Below are positions 53,738 to 63,904 of a DNA stretch of 64,000 nt, in pieces (positions within the stretch are counted from its first letter, which is position 1; each line of letters opens with the position of its first letter). The translations under genes were made by a program, and so were the position numbers. The stretch is from Salaquimonas pukyongi. GTDB taxonomy: Bacteria; Pseudomonadota; Alphaproteobacteria; Rhizobiales; Rhizobiaceae. The DNA is taken from assembly GCF_001953055.1 (NCBI RefSeq), contig NZ_CP019044.1, positions 2,108,001 to 2,172,000 of the forward strand, in the 5' to 3' direction. The notes beneath the pieces are model-generated. The model was not told the DNA's origin and ran no database searches. It saw nothing but the letters and a program-made list of their open reading frames with translations.

Positions 53738-55417
53738 TCACGCCGCCGAGTGGTCCATCAGCTGCTGTGCCGCGGCCCGCGCCTCGTCGGTAATCTGCGC
53801 ACCGGCCAGCATCCGGGCAATCTCCTCGCGCCGGTCAGATTGCGAAATCGCCGCAACCTGTGTTTCGGTGCGCTCCTGCCCGGTTGCTTCAAGCTGCTGT
53901 TTGGTGATGACGAAATGGCTGGTTGCGCGTGCGGCCACCTGCGGCGCATGGGTAACCGAGAGCACCTGCACCTTTTCGGCAAGCCGCCGCAAGCGCCGGC
54001 CAATGGCATCGGCCACCGCACCGCCAATGCCGGTATCGATCTCGTCGAATACCAGCGTCGGGGCTGATCCCTTGTCGGCCAGCGCCACCTTCAGCGCCAG
54101 CAGGAAGCGCGACAGTTCACCACCCGAGGCGACCTTGATCATCGGACCGGGCTTGGTGCCCGGATTGGTCTGCACCCAGAATTCGATTGAATCGATTCCC
54201 GCAGCGCCGGCATTGGCCTTGTCGGCTTCCTGGCGAACCATGAAGCGGGCAGCCTCAAGCTTCAGGGGCGGCAATTCGCGCATCACCATCTCGGCCAGCG
54301 CGGAGGCTGCCGAAGAACGCTCGCCCGAAAGCCGGTCCGCCAGCCCGTGATAGTCCTTTTCCAGTGCTTCCAACTCGCGCTTGAGGGCTTGCAGCCGGTC
54401 CTCGCCGGATACCAGCGCCTCCAGATCATCAGCCAGTTTCACGGCCAGTTCCGGCAGGTTTTCCACCGCGACACCGTATTTTCGTGATGCTGCGCGAAGG
54501 GAAAACAGCCGTTCTTCGGCCTGTTCCAGTTCACGCGGATCAAAATCGGCCGCCGAAAGGGCCGCCTCGATGGTCTGTTGCGCGCGATAGATGGCATCCA
54601 GCCCCTGGTCGAGCTGGGTTACCGCTGTTTCCAGCGTATCGGGCACTTCCCGCGCCTTGCGCTCCAGCCGCTTTGCCAGCGCCATCAGCACGGGAATGGG
54701 GGAGGCATCCCCCGACAGGGTTTCTGCAGCCTCGTTGAGATCAGCGGCAACCGCTTCGGCCTTCATCATGGCCTGCCGGCGGGCAGCCAGTTCCCCTTCC
54801 TCGCCAGGCTGGGGAGCAAGGGCCGTCAGCTCATCCACCGCATTGTGCAGATAGTCCGATTCCCGGCGGGCATTTTCCACCGTCTCGGCGAAGGCGGCAA
54901 CCTCCTTGCGCTTCTCCTGCCAATCCCGCCAGGCGGCACCAACACGCTCCACAAGGCCCTGGTGGCCGCCAAAGGCATCCAGCAGATCGCGGTGCACCGA
55001 GGTCTGCAACAACGCGCGCTCATCGTGCTGGCCGTGCAGCTCAACCAGCCGGCGGCCGATCTCCCGCATCAGCGAGACAGAAACCGGCTGATCGTTGACG
55101 AAAGCCTTGCTGCGGCCGTCTGCAGATTGAATACGCTTGAGAATGAGAAAGGCTTCCGGCGCAATGCCGTGTTTCTCGAGCACGGCCTGTACGGGATGGC
55201 TTGCCGCCAGGTCGAAGGTGGCGGCAACCTGGCCCTGATCACAGCCATTGCGAACCAACCCGCCATCGCCGCGCGCTCCCAGCGAAAGGGACATGGCGTC
55301 CAGAAGGATGGATTTGCCGGCACCGGTTTCGCCCGTCAGAACCGACAGGCCGTCGTTGAAAGCGAGATCCAGCCGCTCGATGAGCACAATATCGCGGATC
55401 GTCAGCTGAACCAGCAT
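53738..55417 (-). CDS. recN: DNA repair protein RecN
   Basis: A 559-residue SMC-like ATPase in double-strand break repair. Walker A LTGETGAGKSILLDAMSLSLG near residue 30; then LVELHGQHDERALLQ, a central coiled coil rich in Glu/Arg/Ala, an ABC signature VASGGELSRFLLALK near 430, Walker B TLVFDEIDTGIGG and the D-loop SVTHAPQVAA. It follows bamD by six bases, so it is in the lpxC-bamD-recN run. Confidence 0.95.
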   Translation of the reverse strand: MLVQLTIRDIVLIERLDLAFNDGLSVLTGETGAGKSILLDAMSLSLGARGDGGLVRNGCDQGQVAATFDLAASHPVQAVLEKHGIAPEAFLILKRIQSADGRSKAFVNDQPVSVSLMREIGRRLVELHGQHDERALLQTSVHRDLLDAFGGHQGLVERVGAAWRDWQEKRKEVAAFAETVENARRESDYLHNAVDELTALAPQPGEEGELAARRQAMMKAEAVAADLNEAAETLSGDASPIPVLMALAKRLERKAREVPDTLETAVTQLDQGLDAIYRAQQTIEAALSAADFDPRELEQAEERLFSLRAASRKYGVAVENLPELAVKLADDLEALVSGEDRLQALKRELEALEKDYHGLADRLSGERSSAASALAEMVMRELPPLKLEAARFMVRQEADKANAGAAGIDSIEFWVQTNPGTKPGPMIKVASGGELSRFLLALKVALADKGSAPTLVFDEIDTGIGGAVADAIGRRLRRLAEKVQVLSVTHAPQVAARATSHFVITKQQLEATGQERTETQVAAISQSDRREEIARMLAGAQITDEARAAAQQLMDHSAA

Positions 55418-55423
55418 CGGCGG

Positions 55424-56290
55424 TCAGGATCTTTTGGAAAGATTCCGGCTGATGGCCGCCAGCCAGGATTTGGGGTCTTCGCGCGGCTCAAGTCCGCCCG
55501 TGCGCAGCAGCTTCAGCGAATCGGCATACCATTGACTGTCGGGGAAGTTGTGCCCCAGCACGGCAGCTGCGGCCTGGGCCTCGTTGGCAAGGCCAATCGA
55601 ATAATAAGCCTCGGTCATGCGGGCCAGCGCCTCCTCGATGTGACGGGTATCCTGGAATTTCTCCACCACGTAGCGGAAACGGTTGATGGCAGCCTGAAAC
55701 TCCCGCCGCTCCATGTAATAGCGGCCTGTCACCATTTCCTTGCCGGCGATCTGGTCGCGGGCATAACGCATTTTCGCCTTGGCATCCTCGACATATTCGC
55801 TCTCGGGATAGCGCTCCACCAGATTGTTCATGGCATTATAGGCACGAGCGGTGATCGTCTGGTCGCGGGTCACTTCGGGAATCTGGCGATGATAGGCCAT
55901 GCCCACCAGGTACTGCGCATAGGCCGCATCCCTGTCTCCGGGATAAAGCGATACATACCGCTTGCCAAACTGCGCTGTCTCTTCGTATTTCTGCTGCCGA
56001 TAGCTGATAAATGTCTGCATTATCAGTGCCTTGCGGGAGTATTCCGAATACGGATGCTGCTTGTCGAGCTGCTCGAGCTTTTTCTGTGCCCGGCGCAGAT
56101 TACCTGCATCCATGCTGGAAAGCGCCTGGTTGTAGAGTTCGTCAGCAGGCACAATATCATCGACGAAATCGCTGCTGGAAACCTCACTCGACTTGCAGCC
56201 GGCCAGCGCCAGCATGGCCACCACTGCAACAAGCGTGAAAGCACGGGAAAAACCGGTAAATGCCAGCGATGTAAAACGTTGCGTAATCAT
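55424..56290 (-). CDS. bamD: BamD, outer-membrane assembly lipoprotein
   Basis: A 288-residue lipoprotein with Cys32 in LALAGC after a signal helix (FTLVAVVAMLALAG). TPR-like repeats follow, with ELYNQALSSMDAGNLRRAQKKLEQLDKQHPYSEYSR in part, YVSLYPGDRDAAYAQYL and RYPESEYVEDAKAKM, ending PDSQWYADSLKLL. With BamA it inserts beta-barrels in the outer membrane. A GTG two codons upstream is an alternative start. Lies between lpxC and recN. Confidence 0.94.
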   Translation of the reverse strand: MITQRFTSLAFTGFSRAFTLVAVVAMLALAGCKSSEVSSSDFVDDIVPADELYNQALSSMDAGNLRRAQKKLEQLDKQHPYSEYSRKALIMQTFISYRQQKYEETAQFGKRYVSLYPGDRDAAYAQYLVGMAYHRQIPEVTRDQTITARAYNAMNNLVERYPESEYVEDAKAKMRYARDQIAGKEMVTGRYYMERREFQAAINRFRYVVEKFQDTRHIEEALARMTEAYYSIGLANEAQAAAAVLGHNFPDSQWYADSLKLLRTGGLEPREDPKSWLAAISRNLSKRS

Positions 56291-56498
56291 GGCCACAATT
56301 TCGATGAGTCTTCAAAAACCGTACCGGAAAACAGGGATTGCAACCACTTGAAATCCCCTGCCGGAACCCTTCAGCCCGTCTACTGCTCTTCAATTACCGC
56401 AACATTTGGGCAGCGTAAACATTTCACTGCATACGCGGTAAACGGCGCAAGGGAAATCAACGGATTTTCTGATCGGGCCTTGAAGGCGTATAAAGCCG

Positions 56499-57455
56499 TC
56501 AGACCAGCACTGCCGCATATGCCGGCGCGCCCACTGCCACCAGTTCGGAATAGCCCACTCTGGTCTGGTTCATCGGTACTTCGACGAACTCAAACGCTTC
56601 GCGGTCGGACAGCAGGGATTTCAGAACCAGGGAATTCAGCTTGTGGCCACCACGGTAGGAACGGTAGCAGCCAAGAATAGGAGCACCGGAAAGTGCCAGG
56701 TCGCCAACAGCATCAAGCGCTTTGTGGCGGACAAACTCGTCTTCGTAACGCAGGCCTTCAGGATTGATGATGCGGTTGTCGTCGCCGATGACGACGGAGT
56801 TCTCAAGGGAGGAGCCCAGTGCATAACCGGCGGCCCAAAGTCGCTCCACATCCTTCATGAAACCGAAGGTGCGTGCACCGCAAATCTCGTTGGCAAACAC
56901 GTCGGCGGTCAGATCGGCGGCAAATTTCTGGCGCCCGATCACCTCACTGTCGAAATCGATCTCGATTTCGAAGCGGCTTCCGTCATGGGGCACAATTTCA
57001 CCCCAGGAGGCGCCCATGTCCACCCGTACGGGCTTTTTCACCCGGATGAAGCAGCGTGGAACCGACAATTGCTTCAGACCGGTCTGGCGAATTGCCTCTA
57101 CATAGGGGCGCGCACTGCCATCCATCACCGGAATTTCGTTGCCTTCCACCTCGACAATGAGATTGTCCACGTTCAGACCGCGCAGCGCCGCCATCAGATG
57201 TTCGATGGTCGCTATGTAAACACCGCCCATGTTGCCAAGGACGGTGCAAAGATCGGTCGCGCCGATGGAGGTGAATTTTGCCGGAATATCTTCGTTCTGG
57301 CCGTTTTTCGGGCAGGTCACGTTGAAGACGATGCCGGTATTGGCTTCAGCGGGAAGAAGCGTCATGGTCACAGGCTGGCCTGAATGTACGCCAATACCCG
57401 AAAATTCCAGTTTTTCGTGAAGTGTTGTCTGGTATCCCAGCACGACGTTCCCCAT
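56499..57455 (-). CDS. lpxC: UDP-3-O-acyl-N-acetylglucosamine deacetylase
   Basis: A 318-residue zinc deacetylase, the committed step of lipid A synthesis. It shows LHEKLEFSGIGVHSG, the zinc site ATIEHLMAALRG (Glu85, His86), the CGARTFGFMKDVERL substrate loop, and EFVRHKALDAVGDLAL with the other His and Asp ligands. AGGG precedes the ATG. In many alphaproteobacteria it follows ftsZ, as here. Confidence 0.96.
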   Translation of the reverse strand: MGNVVLGYQTTLHEKLEFSGIGVHSGQPVTMTLLPAEANTGIVFNVTCPKNGQNEDIPAKFTSIGATDLCTVLGNMGGVYIATIEHLMAALRGLNVDNLIVEVEGNEIPVMDGSARPYVEAIRQTGLKQLSVPRCFIRVKKPVRVDMGASWGEIVPHDGSRFEIEIDFDSEVIGRQKFAADLTADVFANEICGARTFGFMKDVERLWAAGYALGSSLENSVVIGDDNRIINPEGLRYEDEFVRHKALDAVGDLALSGAPILGCYRSYRGGHKLNSLVLKSLLSDREAFEFVEVPMNQTRVGYSELVAVGAPAYAAVLV

Positions 57456-57779
57456 TATCCCTGCTTGACCGGTTTCAAATCCGCCTGCGGATTATCGGAC
57501 CGCATGGCTCCCCTCTATGAAACAGGCTTGCTTATCATTGTGCAGATCACGCTTGGTACCGGAATCTGCTGCAATCTGTGTACTCATAGGGAACAGAATG
57601 TCCAAATCACGCTTTCTTACCAATTGTAACGAACAGGGCGTTACGTTGCGTAAAAAGAACAATAACAACAAAAGGTTAAAATAGATTAACCCCCGCCGCG
57701 AGCGGCAGGGGTCCAACTTTCGTAGCAGAGTACGGCTTCCGGCGGAAAATGCCGCTGAAACCCTAAAACACCCGTCAAA
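57456..57779 (-). other. Intergenic region between ftsZ and lpxC
   Basis: About 320 bases with no credible gene. A GC hairpin with ACCCCGCCGC/GCGGCAGGGGT-like arms at 57689-57712 lies 70 bases after the ftsZ stop and could end its transcript, though the following T-tract is broken (TTAATCTATTTTAACC). The lpxC promoter probably lies in the AT-rich part at 57560-57680. Confidence 0.4.
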
Positions 57780-59489
57780 TCAATTGGCTTGACGGCGCAG
57801 GAACGCCGGAATGTCCAACTGGTCATCGTCGTGCAGCGGCCGTGCCTGGGCAGGCTGGGGTGCCTGGGTGGTCTGACGGCCCGTCTGATCAACGCTGCCC
57901 TGCGTCCGGCGGGGGGCATAGGGGTTGTCCACATCCCGCGGCGCGCTTTGGCCAGCAGGCTCGGCTTTTGCCGCAAGCTCAACCACCGGCTCGCTTCTAA
58001 CCGGCGAATCGGAGGTTTCTGCTGTTTCGCCAGCCGCCTCACGGGCACCAAAGCCGGCTTTCAGTTTCTGCAGCAGGCTGAACGGACTGCCGTCGCGGTG
58101 CTCCTCACCGCCATGCCGGGTTTCAGTGCCGTGCGCCATGCCATCACGGGCAACGGGCGGGAAATCCTCGACGGCCGGCGCATCACCGGTTTTCGGCGTT
58201 TCAGCCGCCGGGGGCACATAAGGTTCGGCTACCGGCATCAACTCGTCTTCAAGCGCCTTTTTGAACTCGTCATCGCTGTCGTCGGAAGCAGCAATTGGTT
58301 GTGGTTTCATCGGCGCGATGTGTATCCCGTCGCGTGCAACACTTTCGGCCTGCTCCCGCTTTTCAGCAGTTGCCGGCAATTCCAGCGCTGCCTCAACCCT
58401 GGCCGTTTTCGAAACCGGCGAAGAAGCAGCGGTCTCTGCCGTTTGCGGCGCGCTGGCCAGCATGGAGGCCCGGGAAACCGCTTGTGTGCGCATCGGTGTG
58501 GAAGCCGGATTTGCCTGCCGGGCGGAATTGTCGATACCGGTGGCAACCACGGAGACGCGGAACACGCCATCCAGCGATTCATCAAAGGTTGCACCGACGA
58601 TGATGTTGGCTTCCGCATCGATTTCCTCGCGAATGCGGGTTGCCGCCTCATCCACCTCGAACAGCGTCATGTCGCGGCCGCCGGTGATCGAGATCAGCAG
58701 GCCCTGCGCCCCGCGCATCGAGGTTTCATCGAGCAGCGGATTGGAGATGGCCGCTTCTGCAGCCTGCAGCGCGCGCCCCTCACCGGAAGCTTCGCCCGTA
58801 CCCATCATCGCCTTGCCCATTTCGCGCATGACCGAGCGCACATCGGCAAAATCGAGATTGATGAGCCCTTCCTTGACCATCAGGTCGGTAATGCAGGCAA
58901 CGCCTGAGTAGAGCACCTGGTCTGCCATGCCGAAGGCGTCGGCGAAGGTGGTCTTGTCGTTGGCGATACGGAACAGGTTCTGGTTCGGAATGACGATCAG
59001 GGTATCGACGTTTTTTTGCAGTTCGAGGATGCCGTCCTCGGCCGTTTTCAGACGGCGCCCACCTTCAAACTGGAACGGCTTGGTGACCACGCCCACGGTG
59101 AGGATGCCGAGTTCGCGCGCAATTCGGGCAACGACAGGCGCCGCCCCCGTACCGGTTCCCCCGCCCATTCCGGCGGTTACGAAACACATATGGGTGCCCG
59201 AAAGATAATCCTGGATTTCGGTCATACATTCTTCAGCCGCCGCTTCGCCCACATCCGGCTGAGACCCCGCACCAAGACCTTCCGTCACATCGATGCCGAG
59301 CTGGATCACCCGTTCGGCCTTCGAGATGGCCAGCGCCTGGGCGTCTGTGTTCGCCACTACGAAATCGACGCCCTCAAGGCCGCCATTGATCATGTTGTTT
59401 ACAGCGTTGCCGCCGCCGCCGCCGACACCGAATACGGTGATCTTCGGCTTGAGTTCCCTGATATCGGGCTTTTGAAGATTGATCGTCAT
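57780..59489 (-). CDS. ftsZ: Cell division protein FtsZ
   Basis: A 569-residue tubulin-like GTPase that forms the division ring. The GTP site has [16 protein letters not shown] and the tubulin signature [14 protein letters not shown]; the T7 loop has [11 protein letters not shown]. The conserved core ends near residue 320, then follows a linker of about 230 residues rich in Ala, Pro, Glu and Thr, and the C-terminal binding peptide [12 protein letters not shown]. The length is typical of rhizobial FtsZ1. Confidence 0.96.
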   Translation of the reverse strand: MTINLQKPDIRELKPKITVFGVGGGGGNAVNNMINGGLEGVDFVVANTDAQALAISKAERVIQLGIDVTEGLGAGSQPDVGEAAAEECMTEIQDYLSGTHMCFVTAGMGGGTGTGAAPVVARIARELGILTVGVVTKPFQFEGGRRLKTAEDGILELQKNVDTLIVIPNQNLFRIANDKTTFADAFGMADQVLYSGVACITDLMVKEGLINLDFADVRSVMREMGKAMMGTGEASGEGRALQAAEAAISNPLLDETSMRGAQGLLISITGGRDMTLFEVDEAATRIREEIDAEANIIVGATFDESLDGVFRVSVVATGIDNSARQANPASTPMRTQAVSRASMLASAPQTAETAASSPVSKTARVEAALELPATAEKREQAESVARDGIHIAPMKPQPIAASDDSDDEFKKALEDELMPVAEPYVPPAAETPKTGDAPAVEDFPPVARDGMAHGTETRHGGEEHRDGSPFSLLQKLKAGFGAREAAGETAETSDSPVRSEPVVELAAKAEPAGQSAPRDVDNPYAPRRTQGSVDQTGRQTTQAPQPAQARPLHDDDQLDIPAFLRRQAN

Positions 59490-59574
59490 TTCCTCGTCTC
59501 CGTTTTTGTTCCGGAAAGAGGGTTAGTCTTCCAGAACCATGTCCTCCGCGCCCCGCCGTGGACGCGGAATTGCG

Positions 59575-60906
59575 TTACAAACTCTGCCGCAGCCATTGGC
59601 CGAGGCGTTGCAGTCTTCCGCCCGTTCCCGTCATCAGGAAGGCCGGCTCTTCGAACCGGGGCGGCGTGAATTCGATCTGTGATATCTGCGGATAAACCAG
59701 CAGGCCCACCGCGGTTGAAAAGGCCGGTCCCTTGGCCGCTTCCGGCATGCCGCGAATGCCCATCGGGCGCCCGATGCGCACGTTTTTCGACAAGATGCGC
59801 TTTGCCGCTTCGCCAACGCCGTTGAGCTGGCAGGCACCACCGGTCAACACCACGCGCTTGCCGACAGCATCGGCAAACCCCGAACGGGCCAGCCGGTCCC
59901 GGATAAGCTCAAGCGTTTCCTCGATGCGCGGGCGGATAATGCGGGTGAGATGGGATTTCGCCACCTGCGCCGTCGCATCCTGGCCGCTGCCTTCCATGGT
60001 TGGCACCGACACCGTGTCGTCGCCGCGCACATCGCCGGCCAGCACCGAGCCATGGAGCACCTTCAGGCGCTCTGCATCGTCAAGGCGCGTTGAAAGGCCG
60101 CGTGCCAGGTCCATGGTCACATGATGACCGCCAACGGCAATTGCATCGCAATAGATGAAACGCCCGTTCATGAACACCGACAGCGTGGTGGTACCGCCGC
60201 CCATGTCGATGCAGGCAGACCCCATTTCGCTTTCATCGTCCACCAGTGCGGCAAGGCCGGAGGCATAGGGTGTCGCCACCATCGCCTCGATGGAAAGATG
60301 GGCGCGGTTGATGCAAAGTTCGAGATTTCTCAGCGGGGCGTTTTCGGCCGTCAGCACGTGCATGTCGACTCCCAGTGTCTCACCCAGCATGCCGCGCGGA
60401 TCGAGAATGCCCTGCTCGCCATCAAGCGTATAGCCGATCGGCAAGGAATGAACGACGGAGCGCTCCGGCGCCAGTGCATGCTGGGCACCGGCCCGCAACA
60501 CCCGGGCAATATCCTTGTGCGAAATCTCGTGGCCGCCGACGTCCACATTGGCCGAAAACGCTTCGCTGACCAGCCGCCCGGAGGATACGTTGACGATCAG
60601 CGATTCCACCGTCAGATTGGCCATTCTTTCGGCTGCATCAACGCATTTGCGGATCGCCTGTTCCGCCTGATCCAGATTGATCACGACGCCAGACTTGATC
60701 CCGCGCGAACGCTGGTGGCCGATGCCGATGACCTCCACCTTGTGGGTTCGTCCGGGCAGCACCTGGCTTTGATCGCGCGGATGGAGCGTGGCGATGATGC
60801 AGCAGATTTTTGACGTTCCCACGTCAAGAATGCTGATAACGCTCGGTTTCTTGCACGATAACGGCTTGATGCCGTGGATGAAGCCGTCATTGCGGAGAAG
60901 ACTCAT
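59575..60906 (-). CDS. ftsA: Cell division protein FtsA
   Basis: A 443-residue actin-like ATPase that ties FtsZ to the membrane. The phosphate-1 loop is SILDVGTSKICCI near residue 25, then the SHS2 domain, SACIDMGGGTTTLSVF as phosphate-2 and VVLTGGACQLNG as the adenosine motif. The C-terminus is an amphipathic helix (GGRLQRLGQWLRQSL) for membrane binding. Overlaps ftsQ by four bases. Confidence 0.95.
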   Translation of the reverse strand: MSLLRNDGFIHGIKPLSCKKPSVISILDVGTSKICCIIATLHPRDQSQVLPGRTHKVEVIGIGHQRSRGIKSGVVINLDQAEQAIRKCVDAAERMANLTVESLIVNVSSGRLVSEAFSANVDVGGHEISHKDIARVLRAGAQHALAPERSVVHSLPIGYTLDGEQGILDPRGMLGETLGVDMHVLTAENAPLRNLELCINRAHLSIEAMVATPYASGLAALVDDESEMGSACIDMGGGTTTLSVFMNGRFIYCDAIAVGGHHVTMDLARGLSTRLDDAERLKVLHGSVLAGDVRGDDTVSVPTMEGSGQDATAQVAKSHLTRIIRPRIEETLELIRDRLARSGFADAVGKRVVLTGGACQLNGVGEAAKRILSKNVRIGRPMGIRGMPEAAKGPAFSTAVGLLVYPQISQIEFTPPRFEEPAFLMTGTGGRLQRLGQWLRQSL

Positions 60907-61814
60907 GTGTTCCTCTCCTTTTGGGCTGTGGCCATGCGCTTGATCTGCTCTTCGCGCTTGGCACGCACCAGTGCGCGGCCCTCTTGGGACATGCGGATCA
61001 CCATGCGATCGGGCATGCGCATGTCGATCATCTCGATATCGCGTTCGAACAAGTCCTGATCGCGTTCCATCCGCGACAGCCGCTCAAGTTCGGCTGCTTC
61101 GCCGCTTTCCGGCAACATGATCGTTACGCCGCTGGCCAGTTCCAGATCCCAGCGCCGCTCGCCTACCCGCACCATCGCCTTGGTTCGCGACGATATGCCG
61201 GGATAACGCTGCATGAGTTCCAGCATCGCATCGGCTTCGCGCTCGCCGCCCTTGCCGACAATCAGCGGCAGGCCGCGCGGGTTGCCGTCATAGTCGACGA
61301 GCACACGGCCGTTTTCGCCAATGATCTTGACCCCGTCAGGCGCCTGCCAGAGCGCCATCGGCGGATATTCGGTGATGCTGATCGAAATTGTATCTGGATA
61401 AACCCGGCTGACGACCGCATCCTCGATCCAGGGATGCTCCCTAAGGGCCTTGCGGGCAGCCTCCACATCGTATTCCAGGATGGCGTGGCCCGGTGTAGCG
61501 GCAATCATGCCGACGACTTCGGTATCCGGCGTCTCGATATTTCCGGAGATTTCATAGCGGGCGACCGCGATACCCAGCCCCTGGACCACACTGCTCACCA
61601 TTGCGCGGCCATGACCCGACTGGTGCACAGCCGCAGCACCGCAAACAGCAACAAGGCAAAGGGCAGACCAAACAAGGCCGTGGCGGGAAAACCGGATGCC
61701 GCCGGAAAACAGCCGCTGCAAATGGCGAACCGGCTTGCGCAGAAGACGGGGCAGCACGACCCTGCTGCCGAAAACCGCTTCCGGCATCGCGTCAAATCCA
61801 GTATCGGGGGCCAT
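60903..61814 (-). CDS. ftsQ: Cell division protein FtsQ
   Basis: A 303-residue bitopic protein that links early and late divisome parts. A basic N-terminal cytoplasmic part, one TM helix (HGLVWSALCLVAVCGAAAVH near residue 55), a POTRA domain (IAVARYEISGNIETPDTEVVGMI in part) and the FtsQ domain (HPWIEDAVVSRVYPDTISISITEYPP in part). The ATG at 61814 is used; a TTG at 61832 would overlap ddl. It begins six bases after the ddl stop. Confidence 0.93.
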   Translation of the reverse strand: MAPDTGFDAMPEAVFGSRVVLPRLLRKPVRHLQRLFSGGIRFSRHGLVWSALCLVAVCGAAAVHQSGHGRAMVSSVVQGLGIAVARYEISGNIETPDTEVVGMIAATPGHAILEYDVEAARKALREHPWIEDAVVSRVYPDTISISITEYPPMALWQAPDGVKIIGENGRVLVDYDGNPRGLPLIVGKGGEREADAMLELMQRYPGISSRTKAMVRVGERRWDLELASGVTIMLPESGEAAELERLSRMERDQDLFERDIEMIDMRMPDRMVIRMSQEGRALVRAKREEQIKRMATAQKERNT

Positions 61815-61819
61815 GGGGC

Positions 61820-62746
61820 CTAGCGGTTGCAACTTGCGTCCTCCACCATCCAGGTAAGGAGTTCTTCGAATGTATGCCCAGCATGGGCGGCGATCTCGGG
61901 AACAAGGGAGGTCGGGGTCATTCCCGGCTGGGTATTGACCTCAAGCCAGACCAGCTCGCCCGTCCCTGCCGGTCCGTCATCAAATCTGAAGTCCGAACGG
62001 GTCACGCCCCTGCATCCGATCGCCTGATGGGCCTTCAGCGACAGTGTCTGAATCTTTTGGTAAATATTTGGTTTAATTTCTGCCGGACACCGGTGTTTTG
62101 AGCCGCCCTGGACGTATTTTGCGTCATAATCGTAGAATGCATGACCTTCCGGAATGATTTCCGTGACGCCCAGCGCCACATCGCCCATCACCGCGCAGGT
62201 CAATTCGCGCCCGGGAATGTAGCGTTCGACCATGATTCGCTCGCCATAAGGCCAGTCGCTGGAATACAATTCCTGCGGCGGATGGGACTGATCCTCGCGC
62301 ACGATCAGCACGCCAAAGGACGATCCCTCATTGACCGGCTTGATAACGTAGGGCGGTGCCATGACGTGCTTTTCGGCCGCATCCTTGCGATCGAGAATCT
62401 TTGCTTCGGCCACCGGAATGCCGACCCGCCGGGCAATCGTCTTCGCCTTTTCCTTGTCCATCGCCAGCGCCGAAGCCAATACGCCGGAATGGCTGTAAGG
62501 GATTTCGAGAAGTTCCAGCACGCCCTGAATGGTCCCGTCCTCGCCGAACGGCCCGTGCAACGCATTGAAAACGGCATCGGGATTGAGCTTTTTCAGGACA
62601 TCGGCCACGTCACGCCCCATGTCCACCCGGGTGACCTTGTAGCCGGCGCGCTCAAGGCCGTCTGCACAGGCATTGCCGGAAGACAGCGATACCGGACGCT
62701 CCGCCGCCCATCCCCCCATCAATACCGCCACATGCTTGGCCGCCAT
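61820..62746 (-). CDS. ddl: D-alanine--D-alanine ligase (EC 6.3.2.4)
   Basis: A 308-residue ATP-grasp ligase making the D-Ala-D-Ala dipeptide for peptidoglycan. The ATG at 62746 is set by GGAGG seven bases upstream and gives [19 protein letters not shown]. Later motifs are [35 protein letters not shown], and [21 protein letters not shown] with the Mg-binding Glu/Asn. DdlB type by position in the dcw cluster. Confidence 0.95.
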   Translation of the reverse strand: MAAKHVAVLMGGWAAERPVSLSSGNACADGLERAGYKVTRVDMGRDVADVLKKLNPDAVFNALHGPFGEDGTIQGVLELLEIPYSHSGVLASALAMDKEKAKTIARRVGIPVAEAKILDRKDAAEKHVMAPPYVIKPVNEGSSFGVLIVREDQSHPPQELYSSDWPYGERIMVERYIPGRELTCAVMGDVALGVTEIIPEGHAFYDYDAKYVQGGSKHRCPAEIKPNIYQKIQTLSLKAHQAIGCRGVTRSDFRFDDGPAGTGELVWLEVNTQPGMTPTSLVPEIAAHAGHTFEELLTWMVEDASCNR

Positions 62747-62936
62747 CCGGCTTGCCTCCATCAAACGCCACTGCGATTTCCGGCATACGGCCGGAATCAG
62801 AATCCATCCGTTGCCGGAATCAATCCGGCCGGATCACTCTTCTTCCCTGTCTGATTGCTTCCCGGCTTGATACCGGTTGTCGCCGCATTTTCAGGCTGCA
62901 AGCTTGTCCCCGGCTTGCTTCCGCCTGCCGCGCCGG
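62747..62936 (-). other. Spacer between murB and ddl with CCGGAATCA repeats
   Basis: 190 bases, long for the inside of a dcw operon. It contains CCGGAATCA twice (62791-62799 and 62814-62822) and a CCGGA-ATCAA-TCCGG hairpin. A promoter for ddl-ftsQAZ could lie here. No gene seen. Confidence 0.4.
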
Positions 62937-63893
62937 TCAAATCCCCTCTTGGACTTCCGCCCCGTCGGCAAATCGCCCGATGCGTTTGATTTCCCAGTCT
63001 AAACGAATTCCCGAATTTTCCAAGACCTTTCGGCGGACGGATTCGCCCAGCATTTCAAGATCATAGGCTGTCGCTTCGCCGGTGTTGATCATGAAGTTGC
63101 AATGCATCTGGCTCATCTGCGCACCACCGACGCGAAAACCCCGCATGCCCGCGTCGTCCACCAGCCGCCAGGCTGAATGGCCTTGCGGGTTCTTGAAGGT
63201 CGATCCGCCGGTCTTCTCCTTCACAGGCTGCACGGTTTCGCGATGATGCTGAACCTCATCCATCGCCTTTTGGATTTCTTCGCGATCCTGCGGTCCGCCC
63301 TCAAAAACGGCAGACGTAAAGACGAGATCAGGCGCAGCCGAACTGTGGCGGTAGGTGTAGCCCATGTCGTTATGGGAAAGCACATGGCGCTTTCCCTGCC
63401 GGTCTATTGCCGTCACTTCGACAACCCGCTCGGTCGTCTCCGTACCATTGGCACCGGCATTCATGCGCAAGGCGCCCCCGATGCCGCCGGGAATGCCGTG
63501 ATAGAAGGCAAAGCCGCCAATGCCCGCTTCGAGCGCTGCCGCCGCAAGCTTCTTGTCGAGCACGGCAGCGCCAGCCTTGAGGCGATTTTGGGAAATCTGT
63601 TCGACCGCGCCAAAGCCTTTTGCGGAAAGGCGGACCACCACGCCTTCTATGCCGCCATCGCGCACCAGCAGATTGGAGCCGACGCCCACCACCGTGACGG
63701 GAACATCCTGCGGCAACCGGTTTAGAAAAAGCGCCAGATCGTCTTCGTCTGCCGGCTGAAACAGCAAATCCGCCGGTCCACCGACGCGAAACCAGGTCAG
63801 TTTCGACATGTCGGCATCGGGTTGCAGGCGGCCACGCAGCCCGTCCAACTGCCCGGACAGACGCTCCAGCAATGCTTCGCCCGCGCTAGCCAT
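62937..63893 (-). CDS. murB: UDP-N-acetylenolpyruvoylglucosamine reductase
   Basis: A 318-residue FAD/NADPH enzyme that makes UDP-MurNAc. FAD site [28 protein letters not shown], then [24 protein letters not shown] and GSTFKNPQG with the catalytic Ser and substrate-binding residues. Type IIa MurB by the Tyr and Ser placing. It starts 11 bases after the murC stop. Confidence 0.95.
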   Translation of the reverse strand: MASAGEALLERLSGQLDGLRGRLQPDADMSKLTWFRVGGPADLLFQPADEDDLALFLNRLPQDVPVTVVGVGSNLLVRDGGIEGVVVRLSAKGFGAVEQISQNRLKAGAAVLDKKLAAAALEAGIGGFAFYHGIPGGIGGALRMNAGANGTETTERVVEVTAIDRQGKRHVLSHNDMGYTYRHSSAAPDLVFTSAVFEGGPQDREEIQKAMDEVQHHRETVQPVKEKTGGSTFKNPQGHSAWRLVDDAGMRGFRVGGAQMSQMHCNFMINTGEATAYDLEMLGESVRRKVLENSGIRLDWEIKRIGRFADGAEVQEGI

Positions 63894-63904
63894 TGGTGTC
63901 GCCT

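Noticed and set aside
54578-56680. A 700-codon open frame on the plus strand
   Set aside because: It is antisense to recN and bamD, both with full motifs, and its translation is Arg/His/Gln-rich without any recognisable domain. It arises from high-GC codon structure.
57492-57716. A 74-codon minus-strand frame with LLLLLFFL
   Set aside because: It lies in the AT-rich ftsZ-lpxC spacer; the hydrophobic run comes from an AACAACAA stretch and there is no ribosome-binding site or known family.
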